Shown: positions 1 to 6,361 of the stretch, piece after piece
Numbering within the stretch: the stretch's first letter is position 1
Layout: every line of letters starts with the position of its first letter
Assembly: GCA_040758475.1 (NCBI GenBank)
Contig: JBFLVN010000216.1
Coordinates: 1-6,406, forward strand
Direction: 5' to 3'
Source: JBFLVN01 sp040758475
Lineage (GTDB): Bacteria > JAGRBM01
DNA length: 6,406 nt
The notes under the pieces: model-generated
The model's input: the letters and a program-made list of their open reading frames with translations, nothing else
Database searches by the model: none
Told to the model about the DNA's origin: nothing
Translations under genes and position numbers: made by a program

Positions 1-36
1 TTTACCAGATTGTGTGTGAAAAGTGTTTTTATGGTA

Positions 37-63
37 TTGACAAAATGGTCATGAAAGTATAAG
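37..63 (+). promoter_or_regulatory. Sigma70-like promoter for the hydrolase-monooxygenase operon
   Basis: A perfect consensus -35 hexamer TTGACA lies at 37-42. Two -10 readings are possible: TATAAG at 58-63 (five of six consensus bases, but a short 15-base spacer) or TAAGTT at 60-65 (17-base spacer, weaker match). Either would start transcription near 70 and leave a leader of about 50 bases before the ATG at 122. The surrounding DNA is AT-rich, unlike the GC-rich genes, as expected of a promoter. The short inverted pair TGAC (38-41) and GTCA (48-51) overlaps the -35 and could be part of an operator, though it is too short to rely on. Confidence 0.55.
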
Positions 64-70
64 TTATTTT

Positions 71-100
71 TACTACGCCGGAGCCCCGTGCCCGGCAGTA
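71..100 (+). other. Possible hairpin in the 5' leader
   Basis: In the predicted leader of the first gene, GCCGG at 77-81 can pair with CCGGC at 92-96, and TAC at 71-73 with GTA at 98-100, around a ten-base loop. It ends eight bases before the Shine-Dalgarno sequence (GGAG at 108-111). It has no T-tract, so it is not an intrinsic terminator, and it matches no riboswitch class I recognise. It may be chance pairing in GC-rich DNA. Confidence 0.2.
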
Positions 101-121
101 CGTTTCCGGAGTGAACAACCC

Positions 122-1048
122 ATGGAATTCCCCGTTGCGAACCCCGCGGTCGCAAACACCCCACCGGTCCCCCGGCAGATTCAGATTCCAAACCGCAAAA
201 CCCGCAAGCAAGGCATCCAAGGAACCCGCTTGCCGGATGGCGCCGCCATCGACGTGCGCCGGATGGATGTGAACGCCGTGCAGGAATGCCCCGATTACGG
301 CTACGCAAGCGACCCCATCGTCTCCCACTTTTTCCACATGCTCTCGATCCTCTTTCCCGAGGGCGAGCTCTTCTTCATGGACTCGGTGCGCAACTACCGG
401 AAAAGGATCACGGACCCGGTTTTGAAGGAACAGGTCAAAGCCTTCCTCGGGCAGGAGGCCCTGCACACCAAGGAGCACGTGGCCTACAACAAGCGCCTTG
501 AAAAACTGGGTGTCGATTTTGATTTCCTCGACAAATGGCTCCACATCGGTTTCAAGGCCATGCGGCGGCTCCCCCAAAAGGACCAGCTCGCCATGACGGC
601 CTTGATGGAGCACTTCACCGCCACGCTGGCCGACGAAGTCCTCAAGAACCCGGCGGCCCAGGCGGTCTTGCACGAGTCCATCCGCCCCCTCTGGCTCTGG
701 CACGCTGTCGAAGAGACCGAGCACAAGGCCGTCGCCTTCGACGTCTACCGGGCCATGGGCGGAAGCGAAGCCCGCCGCCTGTGGGCCGTGCCGCTTACGA
801 TCGCCACGGTGGGCCCCATGGCTGTGGGGGTCTTCTTCTACCTCCTCTATGTAGACGGCCAGCTCACCAACCGGCGCTCCTGGAAGAGGCTCGGGAACGT
901 CCTTTTCCGCAAACCCGGCGTCCTGCGCCGCACGGGGCCCCGGCTGGCGGGTTATCGGCGCATGGGTTTCCACCCCTGGCACCACGACAACTACCAGCGC
1001 ATCCAGACCTGGAAGGACCGGTTCGCGGGTCAATACGCCGTCGTGTAA
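122..1048 (+). CDS. PF10118-family predicted metal-dependent hydrolase, possibly a diiron enzyme
   Basis: This 308-residue protein matches the Metal_hydrol family (PF10118, COG3687), whose biochemical function is not established. The family core is clear: a FPEGELFFMDSVR segment (78-90), FLGQEALHTKEH (108-119), LMEHF (161-165) and WHAVEETEH (193-201). The acidic and histidine residues fall as E80/E82, E112xxH115, E163 and E198xxH201. This is the order expected of a four-helix diiron site, so an oxidase or oxygenase role is as plausible as hydrolysis (my inference). Residues 221-243 are strongly hydrophobic and may insert in or lie on the membrane. The C-terminus has a further HPWHHD cluster (284-289). 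The start at 122 is chosen because GGAG (108-111) lies ten bases upstream. The next in-frame ATG (263) has no better site, although residues 1-30 look poorly conserved. It is the first gene of a likely operon, with the monooxygenase starting 47 bases after its stop. Confidence 0.88.
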   Translation: MEFPVANPAVANTPPVPRQIQIPNRKTRKQGIQGTRLPDGAAIDVRRMDVNAVQECPDYGYASDPIVSHFFHMLSILFPEGELFFMDSVRNYRKRITDPVLKEQVKAFLGQEALHTKEHVAYNKRLEKLGVDFDFLDKWLHIGFKAMRRLPQKDQLAMTALMEHFTATLADEVLKNPAAQAVLHESIRPLWLWHAVEETEHKAVAFDVYRAMGGSEARRLWAVPLTIATVGPMAVGVFFYLLYVDGQLTNRRSWKRLGNVLFRKPGVLRRTGPRLAGYRRMGFHPWHHDNYQRIQTWKDRFAGQYAVV

Positions 1049-1080
1049 GCTTTCCGCCGCCCCGAGCCGCGGGGAGTCAA

Positions 1081-1098
1081 GGTAGAGGTGTTTCCATG
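1081..1098 (+). promoter_or_regulatory. Ribosome binding site that fixes the monooxygenase start
   Basis: The monooxygenase reading frame is open far upstream (to about 535) inside the hydrolase gene, so no upstream stop defines its start. The purine-rich AAGGTAGAGGTG ending at 1090, with GAGG at 1085-1088, lies at a suitable distance before the ATG at 1096. Translation from that ATG puts the FAD-binding GxGxxG at residues 12-17, where the family normally has it. Confidence 0.8.
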
Positions 1099-2586
1099 AA
1101 GAACCGCCATTTCGACGTTCTGATCATCGGCGCGGGGATTTCCGGCGTGGGGGCGGCCTGCCACCTGAGCCGCGAGTGTCCGGAGAAGAGCGTCGCCATC
1201 CTGGAGCGCCGCAAGGCCATGGGCGGCACGTGGGACCTTTTCCGCTACCCGGGCATCCGGTCCGATTCGGACATGTTCACCTTCGGCTTCAACTTCCGCC
1301 CCTGGACCAATCCCAAGACCCTGGCCGACGGGCCTTCCATCAAACAGTACGTGATCGACACGGCCCGCGAGTACGGGGTGGACAAGAAAATCCACTACGG
1401 CCTCAAGGTGACGGGCGCCACGTGGAGCAGCAAGGCCCAGAAGTGGACCGTTGAAACCGTAAACGAAGAGACGGGCGAGAAGAGCGAGTACACCGGCGCA
1501 TTCCTCATGCTCTGCACCGGTTATTACAACTACGACCACGGCTACAAGCCGGACTTCCCTGGAGAGAAGAACTTCGGGGGCCAGATCATCCATCCCCAGC
1601 ATTGGCCTGAAGACCTCGATTACGCCGGCAAACGCGTCGTCATCATCGGAAGCGGCGCCACGGCCGTGACGCTCCTGCCCGCCATGGCGGACAAGACCAA
1701 GCACATCACCATGCTCCAGCGCTCGCCCACCTATATGATGTCGCTGCCCGCCAAGGACCCCATGGCCCTCCGGCTCAAGGGCCTCCTTCCCGAAATGGCC
1801 ATCTACCGCCTCATGCGCGCGCGCAACATCGCCATGCAGCGCTTCAGTTTCATCGCGGCGCGCAATTATCCCGAGCAGGCGCGGCGCCTCCTTCTGCGCC
1901 TCGCCCGCCGCCAGCTCGGCAAGAACGTGGACATGCGCCACTTCACCCCGTCGTACCAGCCCTGGGACCAGCGCCTGTGCGCCATGCCCAACGGGGATTT
2001 CTTCAAGGCCATCCGCGACGGTAAGGCGAGCATCGCCACCGGCAAGATCAAGACGTTCACGAAAAAAGGCATCCAGCTCGAATCGGGCGAGGAGCTTTCC
2101 GCCGACATCATCATCACGGCCACGGGCCTCGACTTGCAGATGATGGGCGGCGCCACGCTGAGCGTGGATGGGAAGACGCACAAGGCCAGCGATTCCATGC
2201 TCTACAAGAGCGTGCTCATCGAAAACGTCCCCAACGCGGGGATCGTCACGGGCTATACGAACGCCTCCTGGACGCTGCGCGCCGACCTGGTGGCCGAGTA
2301 CGTCTGCCGCCTCCTCAAGCACATGGACGAAAAGGGTTATGCCGCCGTTACTCCCGTGGACCGGGAAGGTTGCAAAACCAGTGACACGGTCTTCGGCACC
2401 CTGAACTCGGGCTACGTGACGCGCGCCGCCGACCGCCTCCCCAAGCAAGGCTCCAGCGGCCCATGGAAAGTCACTCACGATTACTTCCGCGACCTCGTCC
2501 TGCTCCGCCGGGGGGCCATGGAGGACGAATGCCTCCGGTTCGAGAAACCCCTCGTCGGACGCACCGCCTATCCGAGCGCCGCGTAG
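1096..2586 (+). CDS. ethA: EthA-like Baeyer-Villiger / flavin-containing monooxygenase
   Basis: This 496-residue class B flavoprotein monooxygenase would use FAD and NADPH to insert one oxygen atom from O2 into a ketone (giving an ester) or to oxidise a sulfur centre. Visible motifs, in order, are the FAD Rossmann GAGISG (12-17), GGTWDLFRYPG (43-53), the Baeyer-Villiger fingerprint FxGxxxHxxxWP (F160, G162, H166, W170, P171), the NADPH Rossmann GSGATA (185-190) and the ATG motif (342-344) after a run of hydrophobic residues. Length and many segments, such as FRYPGIRSDSDM, HPQHWPEDLDY, QRSPTY, NPWDQRLC-like PWDQRLC and YTNASWTL, resemble Mycobacterium tuberculosis EthA as I remember it (about 489 residues). 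EthA activates ethionamide, but its natural substrate is not firmly known. The symbol marks resemblance, not proven orthology: no divergent TetR-type ethR is in view. No key residue is missing and no signal peptide is seen, so it should be cytoplasmic or membrane-associated. It sits 47 bases after the PF10118 gene and is probably co-transcribed with it. Confidence 0.93.
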   Translation: MKNRHFDVLIIGAGISGVGAACHLSRECPEKSVAILERRKAMGGTWDLFRYPGIRSDSDMFTFGFNFRPWTNPKTLADGPSIKQYVIDTAREYGVDKKIHYGLKVTGATWSSKAQKWTVETVNEETGEKSEYTGAFLMLCTGYYNYDHGYKPDFPGEKNFGGQIIHPQHWPEDLDYAGKRVVIIGSGATAVTLLPAMADKTKHITMLQRSPTYMMSLPAKDPMALRLKGLLPEMAIYRLMRARNIAMQRFSFIAARNYPEQARRLLLRLARRQLGKNVDMRHFTPSYQPWDQRLCAMPNGDFFKAIRDGKASIATGKIKTFTKKGIQLESGEELSADIIITATGLDLQMMGGATLSVDGKTHKASDSMLYKSVLIENVPNAGIVTGYTNASWTLRADLVAEYVCRLLKHMDEKGYAAVTPVDREGCKTSDTVFGTLNSGYVTRAADRLPKQGSSGPWKVTHDYFRDLVLLRRGAMEDECLRFEKPLVGRTAYPSAA

Positions 2587-2614
2587 GCGGCATTTTCCTA
2601 ACGATGACTTTTTA

Positions 2615-2636
2615 GGATTGCCCGGAAGGGCACTCC
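2615..2636 (+). other. Hairpin with GGAA tetraloop between monooxygenase and DUF6632 genes
   Basis: The left arm 2615-2623 (GGATTGCCC) pairs with the right arm 2628-2636 (GGGCACTCC) with a single mismatch, closing a GGAA loop of the stable GNRA type. No T-tract follows on the + strand. Reading the - strand, an A-rich run precedes rather than follows it, so it is not a typical intrinsic terminator. It sits 18 bases before the DUF6632 start and could protect or separate the upstream mRNA, or affect initiation of the downstream gene. Confidence 0.3.
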
Positions 2637-2653
2637 CGGCGTAGCCTTTCCCC

Positions 2654-3031
2654 ATGCACCTCGGACAGCGCCTCAAAGCTCTGCGCTACGCCCTTATCGC
2701 CACGGGAGCTATTTTCCTTGGCGCGGGCGGGCTGCTTCTCGTTTGGCCCTCGGGCTGGCGGTGGGAACCCCATCATCCGTTTTACGAACAGATGATCCTC
2801 GGCGTCTACGCGACCCTGGGCGTATTCCTCCTCCGCGCCTCCCGCGATCCCCTGCGCCACGCAAGCCTCATCTGGTTCACCGTCTGGTCGAGCGTCGTCC
2901 ACGGCGGCATCATGCTCGCCCAGTCCTTCTCCGGCCCCGAGCACCACGGCCACTTGATCGGGGACGTCCCCGGCCTCTTCCTCGTCGCAGGGGTTCTGGG
3001 TTTTCTAATGCCAAAAGGCGACGGGGTGTAA
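2654..3031 (+). CDS. Small four-helix membrane protein, DUF6632-like
   Basis: This 125-residue integral membrane protein has four hydrophobic segments at about 10-31, 45-61, 71-90 and 101-119. The motif YATLGVFLL (52-60) followed by RASRDP (61-66), then a WSS-x-x-H segment (W78 to H83), resembles the small DUF6632 family as I recall it; no function is known for that family. Histidines and charged residues (HH at 40-41, PEHHGH at 95-100) lie in the loops. The ATG at 2654 is the only plausible start: an in-frame stop occurs at 2642-2644 and the next methionine is at residue 47. No clear Shine-Dalgarno sequence precedes it; the purine run at 2624-2630 is about 23 bases away. It follows the monooxygenase by 67 bases on the same strand, so co-transcription is possible but not shown. 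Its stop codon lies within the T-tract of the opposing gene's terminator. Confidence 0.75.
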   Translation: MHLGQRLKALRYALIATGAIFLGAGGLLLVWPSGWRWEPHHPFYEQMILGVYATLGVFLLRASRDPLRHASLIWFTVWSSVVHGGIMLAQSFSGPEHHGHLIGDVPGLFLVAGVLGFLMPKGDGV

Positions 3032-3067
3032 AAAGAAAGGCCGCCCCCTCCCTTCGGGGGCGGCCTT
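3029..3067 (-). terminator. Intrinsic terminator of the - strand propeller gene
   Basis: A perfect 12-base-pair GC-rich stem forms between 3037-3048 (AAGGCCGCCCCC) and 3056-3067 (GGGGGCGGCCTT), with a seven-base loop. On the - strand it is followed by TTTCTTTTTACA, giving the U-tract of a factor-independent terminator 26 bases after the stop of the large - strand gene. On the + strand the hairpin is followed by G-rich sequence, so it would be a poor intrinsic terminator for the DUF6632 transcript, although the stem could still stabilise a 3' end. Confidence 0.85.
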
Positions 3068-3092
3068 GGGGGAATGAAGGGGGCCTTTAAAA

Positions 3093-6000
3093 TTACGGCA
3101 CGCAAGCCAGGAACGGGTTGTTGACGGCGAACACGTCGTAGACGCCGTTCGTATCGCCGCTGACCAGGGCCGGCCCATCGGAGTCGAAGGCGATCCGGGT
3201 CCCGTCGGCGGAGATGGCGGCGACGTTCGTGGCCCGGAGGGGATCGGGGCTGCCGGTGACCTGGGCGCCGCCCGCGCTCACGTTGACCCGCGCCGTTTGC
3301 CCGGTCTGCCGGTCGTGGATGAAGGCGTCTACCTGGTTGTTCGTATCCCCGCTGACCAGCGCATTATCCAAGGATTGCCATACGACGAAGCGGCCATCCC
3401 AGGACGTGTAAGGAATGGTGAAATACAGGAGAGGATTTGTCGGGTCGCCAGCTCCTTCAATACCGCCTGTCGCCAAGCTCACGCGAGTGGTAAGTCCGCT
3501 GGATAGATCATAGACGTAGATGTCCGAACCGCCATTCGTATCGGCCGGACCGCTGTCTGCGATGTTGTTTGCCAATGATTCGAAGGCGACGACCTGGCCG
3601 TCTCCCGAGATAAACGGAGCGTAGCTGTCTGCATTTGCCCCTTCCGTCACGAGCAAGGTCCCGTTGGTGGCGTGGTTGCGAACGAAAATGTCTATGTTGC
3701 CTGGATCGCTTTGGGAAGGGGTCAGGCCGTTGGCGCAAGAGAAGAAGGTGATGAGAGAGCCGTCGTCCGACAGGTTGGGCCGGGAGGCGCCGCAACTAGC
3801 TTCGATCCGTCCGGCGCCGCCATCGGTTCCATCCTGAACGTCCACCATTTGCATGGTATTGAGTGTCCGGTCGTAGAGGAAAATATGCTGTTGGCCGTTC
3901 GCCGGCGTGGAGAGCAGATTCGTAGCGAGGGAATCGAATACGACGTAGCGGCCATCGGGCGTCATAACGGACGACCGGCTGCGGCCGTTTCCTTCGGCGC
4001 CTGTCGAGGGGTTGCTGCTGATGAGCTCGGTCGTCCCCAGGCAAACGTTCCGGACGAAGATGTTCCCAATACTTGTAGTGCTGCTAGAGGTGAGCAGATC
4101 CGTCGCCTCGGAATAGAAGGCGACCTCACAGCCGTCATCCGTAATTGAGAGGTTGAGCCGGCCGGTTCCCGAGGTTCCGCTCACGCCATCGGCCGACTGG
4201 CCGGGGATCTGGCTGCTTACGCTCACGAGGATGGTCTCGCCGGTCAGGCGGTCCCGCCGGAAGGCGTCCCAAGTGCCGTTGAGATCCGATACGCTGGGAT
4301 CGAGGTTGGACGCTTCCGAGGCGAAGGCGACGAAGCGGCCGCCGCCAGAAAGAACGACCGGGATGGCGCTTCTCGCGTTACCTTCCGTGTTGGCGGGAGC
4401 GGAGCTCACGCTCACGCGTTCAACTGGGCAGGGATTGACTTGGACCGTCGTCTGCGCCGTATCGAAACCACCCGCATTGCTGCAGGTCAAAGTGTACGTT
4501 GTATCCGCCGCTGGTGATACGCTCGCCGATCCGCTATTTCCGAGGAAAGTTCCGACGCCGTTGTCGATGTCGCAAGAAGTGGCGCCGGTGGCGGACCAAC
4601 TGAGGAGGGAGGAATTCCCAACATAGATGGCGGGCGGATTGGCCGTGAACGAATCGATCACCGGTGGTGGTGGAGCAAGGACGTTCGCCACGAAGGTATA
4701 GGCGGACTGGCCCGTCACGCCGCCCCCGAGCAGGTCCAGGGTGATCGTCGTTGTGCGGATGCCGGCGGCGGAGGGGATCAGGGTCACTTGCACCGTAGCG
4801 CTGGCGTTGTGGGCGAGCGTTGGGGGAAAGCCCGCGGGGGCCGAGATGACCGCCGTTTGAAAATCCGGAATCGACGGGCTGAAGGTGGTGCCGGTCATGG
4901 TAACGGAAACACCGCTGGTGTTGGTGATAACCACGTTCAGGACGGGATTGTCGGTGAACTGCACCGTTCCGAAATCCAGCGGAGAGACCGGCGTGAAAAT
5001 GAAGTGAGGACGGGCGCGGAAGGCGGCCGCGGGAAGGCCGCTAATCGGCGCGCAGAGGGGCGTAGTCTGGGTGCAGTTACCAAATTGCGGGGCCCCCGCC
5101 GTCTGGACGATGCCCTGGATCGTGATGGGATCGCCGGGCATCTGGGCCGGATCGAAAATTCCAGCCGTCGTGTTGATCTCGAAATGGTCGGTCACGAAAA
5201 CGAGCTGCCCGGCGGCGTCGTTGTTGTAATCGCGCACGATGCCCGCGTCCGTGTTGTTGAAGCGCAGGTAGACGACCGCCGGAGTGAATTGGGGGCCGCC
5301 GAAGGGACCGCTCAAGACGTTGTTTTGGATGGGGGCGTCCAGGTCGACCAGGTTGTTGCCCGCGTCCCGGCCCCAGACGTTGACGGTGATCAGGATGGGG
5401 TCCGCCGTGCTGTTTGAGGAAACCGTGTGGTACCCGCCGGATGCCGCTGGCGTAACGATGCTCACCTGAGAAGCCGCGGAATCCACCATGTAGCCCCCTA
5501 CGGCGAAGGCGCTCAAGTGAAAGGCGAGGACCGACCCGAGCCCGTCGGAGAAATCGCTATCGACCAGGAACGCTGCTTCCAGTGTGCCGCCGGGTCCCCC
5601 CAAACGGGTGATCCCAAAGGTGACGGTGGAGACATCAGGCCCGAAGTCCGGCACCTGTGCCGGGAGACGCACTTCCGCGGGGATATTGAAAACGAGGCCG
5701 GAAGGCTCGATCTCCAGGGTGGGGGAGAACTGGACGGACTCGGGACTGAATTCCTCGAAAATGCCGTCCGGATTGGATTTCAAGGTAAGAACGGTGTCCT
5801 CGGAAACTCCTCCCGGCGGCACGATGATGGCGGCGCCAAAGTAGGGGCTCACAGGGTTTGTGACTTCGATGGTGCCGCCGGCCGCCACGGTTACGAGGCC
5901 GGTCGCCAGCACGCCCTCTTCCTCGGTTTCGGCGGTGATGTGGAGGGTGGCGTTCCGGCGCCCGGCCAGGACAGCCACCAGGTCATTGTCGCTCTCGAGG

Positions 6001-6278
6001 GTGACTGGTACGGAAAAAGCGGTGGAACCGAGGAAATCCGCGGGTCTAGCGATCAATTCGCCGTTGAGAAAAACCGCGCCGAAGACGAGGCCTTCGCGCT
6101 CGAAGGAAACCGTGGCTTCGGCTCCATCTTGCGCGGAGAAGGTGTAATGCCGGATCGCCACCGGCGGGAATCCCAGGGAGATTGTTTCGTCCAGGGCCGT
6201 TGCGGCCCTGGCTGCTTTCGGGAAAGCCAGCAAGAGCCCCAGGAACGAGACGATCCAGAATCTTTGGAGTTGTTTCAT
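3093..6278 (-). CDS. Large secreted multidomain protein with C-terminal PD40/TolB-like beta-propeller
   Basis: This 1061-residue exported protein has no recognisable catalytic site. Order of regions: Sec signal peptide (1-25, cut after ARA); a beta-rich region (26-125) not recognised; a ZU5-like module (about 130-265) with a VPPGGVSEDTVLTL segment and an EIEPSGLVF strand; a second unrecognised beta-rich region (266-420); an ASH/choice-of-anchor-D-like domain (424-535, LDFGTVQFTDNP); a PPPP linker; an Ig-like domain (540-615) with the LLSWSATGATSC signature and likely disulfide C569-C599; then about seven PD40/TolB-like blades (643-1061). Other cysteines (402/409, 717/746, 829/848) also sit in plausible pairs, as expected outside the cytoplasm. 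There is no lipobox, LPxTG, PEP-CTERM or T9SS-type tail; the chain ends in the last blade. The start is supported by GGAAGGGG seven bases upstream and by the signal peptide. A surface, adhesion or scaffolding role is likely but inferred. It is transcribed alone and ends at its own terminator. Confidence 0.85.
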   Translation of the reverse strand: MKQLQRFWIVSFLGLLLAFPKAARAATALDETISLGFPPVAIRHYTFSAQDGAEATVSFEREGLVFGAVFLNGELIARPADFLGSTAFSVPVTLESDNDLVAVLAGRRNATLHITAETEEEGVLATGLVTVAAGGTIEVTNPVSPYFGAAIIVPPGGVSEDTVLTLKSNPDGIFEEFSPESVQFSPTLEIEPSGLVFNIPAEVRLPAQVPDFGPDVSTVTFGITRLGGPGGTLEAAFLVDSDFSDGLGSVLAFHLSAFAVGGYMVDSAASQVSIVTPAASGGYHTVSSNSTADPILITVNVWGRDAGNNLVDLDAPIQNNVLSGPFGGPQFTPAVVYLRFNNTDAGIVRDYNNDAAGQLVFVTDHFEINTTAGIFDPAQMPGDPITIQGIVQTAGAPQFGNCTQTTPLCAPISGLPAAAFRARPHFIFTPVSPLDFGTVQFTDNPVLNVVITNTSGVSVTMTGTTFSPSIPDFQTAVISAPAGFPPTLAHNASATVQVTLIPSAAGIRTTTITLDLLGGGVTGQSAYTFVANVLAPPPPVIDSFTANPPAIYVGNSSLLSWSATGATSCDIDNGVGTFLGNSGSASVSPAADTTYTLTCSNAGGFDTAQTTVQVNPCPVERVSVSSAPANTEGNARSAIPVVLSGGGRFVAFASEASNLDPSVSDLNGTWDAFRRDRLTGETILVSVSSQIPGQSADGVSGTSGTGRLNLSITDDGCEVAFYSEATDLLTSSSTTSIGNIFVRNVCLGTTELISSNPSTGAEGNGRSRSSVMTPDGRYVVFDSLATNLLSTPANGQQHIFLYDRTLNTMQMVDVQDGTDGGAGRIEASCGASRPNLSDDGSLITFFSCANGLTPSQSDPGNIDIFVRNHATNGTLLVTEGANADSYAPFISGDGQVVAFESLANNIADSGPADTNGGSDIYVYDLSSGLTTRVSLATGGIEGAGDPTNPLLYFTIPYTSWDGRFVVWQSLDNALVSGDTNNQVDAFIHDRQTGQTARVNVSAGGAQVTGSPDPLRATNVAAISADGTRIAFDSDGPALVSGDTNGVYDVFAVNNPFLACVP
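3096..4358 (-). repeat. Seven tandem PD40/TolB-like propeller blade repeats (protein level)
   Basis: Each unit begins with a [ST]-x-DG-x-x-[VI]-x-F-x-S motif, continues with a loop often reading DTNG, then D-[IVA]-F-[VI]-x-[DN] and a TG-x-T-x-x-[VI]-[SN] strand. Units start near residues 644, 712, 772, 836, 890, 958 and 1022. Spacing is 46-68 residues. The last unit lacks its final strand, so the ring may be closed by a strand from before residue 644 (for example VERVSVSS at 619-626), the usual propeller closure. Seven blades fits a TolB-like or WD40-like toroid. Confidence 0.75.
3147..3359 (-). repeat. Near-identical direct repeat pair within the last two blades
   Basis: The 21-base segments at 3147-3167 and 3339-3359 differ at one position (GTTCGTATC, then G or C, then CCGCTGACCAG). 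They lie exactly 192 bases (64 codons) apart and encode the LVSGDTN part of blades 7 and 6. The in-phase spacing suggests recent blade duplication or gene conversion. Confidence 0.7.
6204..6278 (-). other. Sec signal peptide of the propeller protein
   Basis: Residues 1-25 show a basic n-region (MKQLQR), a hydrophobic core (FWIVSFLGLLLAF) and a cleavage region ending A-R-A before ATALDE. No twin-arginine motif or lipobox cysteine is present, so type I signal peptidase processing after export through Sec is expected. Confidence 0.88.
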
Positions 6279-6293
6279 TGTCCTACCCCTTCC
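6276..6293 (-). promoter_or_regulatory. Ribosome binding site of the propeller gene
   Basis: Reading the - strand, GGAAGGGG (6293 down to 6286) lies seven bases before the ATG (6278-6276). A second AGGA (6284-6281) is too close to the start to be the main site. The region from 6294 to 6361 holds no gene, and I could not find a convincing -35/-10 pair on the - strand. Confidence 0.65.
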
Positions 6294-6361
6294 GCCCCAA
6301 ATGGGGATTTGACTTGTATTGATCCGAAGTGAAGTATTTGTAATTCAAAGCGGCAAGGCAA

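Noticed and set aside
29..1033. A 334-residue open frame on the - strand opposite the PF10118 gene
   Set aside because: It is a shadow of the clearly conserved + strand gene, runs through its promoter, and shows no family motif.
535..1095. N-terminal extension of the monooxygenase to give a 683-residue protein
   Set aside because: The extension is an out-of-frame reading of the PF10118 gene (Arg/Pro/His-rich). The ATG at 1096 has a good ribosome binding site and places the FAD motif where the family has it.
2615..2636. Intrinsic terminator after the monooxygenase gene
   Set aside because: The hairpin forms, but no T-tract follows on the + strand, so it is listed only as a hairpin of unknown role.
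1030..2676. A 548-residue open frame on the - strand opposite the monooxygenase gene
   Set aside because: The + strand frame has all EthA-family motifs. The antisense frame is low-complexity, rich in Gly/Ala/Val/His, with no recognisable domain, and is explained by GC-rich third positions.
3672..4148. Several 150-210 residue + strand frames inside the propeller gene (also 4153-4626 and 4788-5417)
   Set aside because: All are antisense to a well-supported reading frame, lack ribosome binding sites and recognisable motifs.
3093..4358. CRISPR or DNA-level tandem array in the repeat-rich gene
   Set aside because: The periodicity is at protein level, with diverged DNA apart from one short repeat pair. 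There are no constant repeats separated by unique spacers.
5427..6332. A 301-residue open frame on the + strand opposite the secreted protein's N-terminal part
   Set aside because: The - strand frame has a signal peptide, ribosome binding site and continuous domain structure. The + strand frame is compositionally biased and matches nothing.
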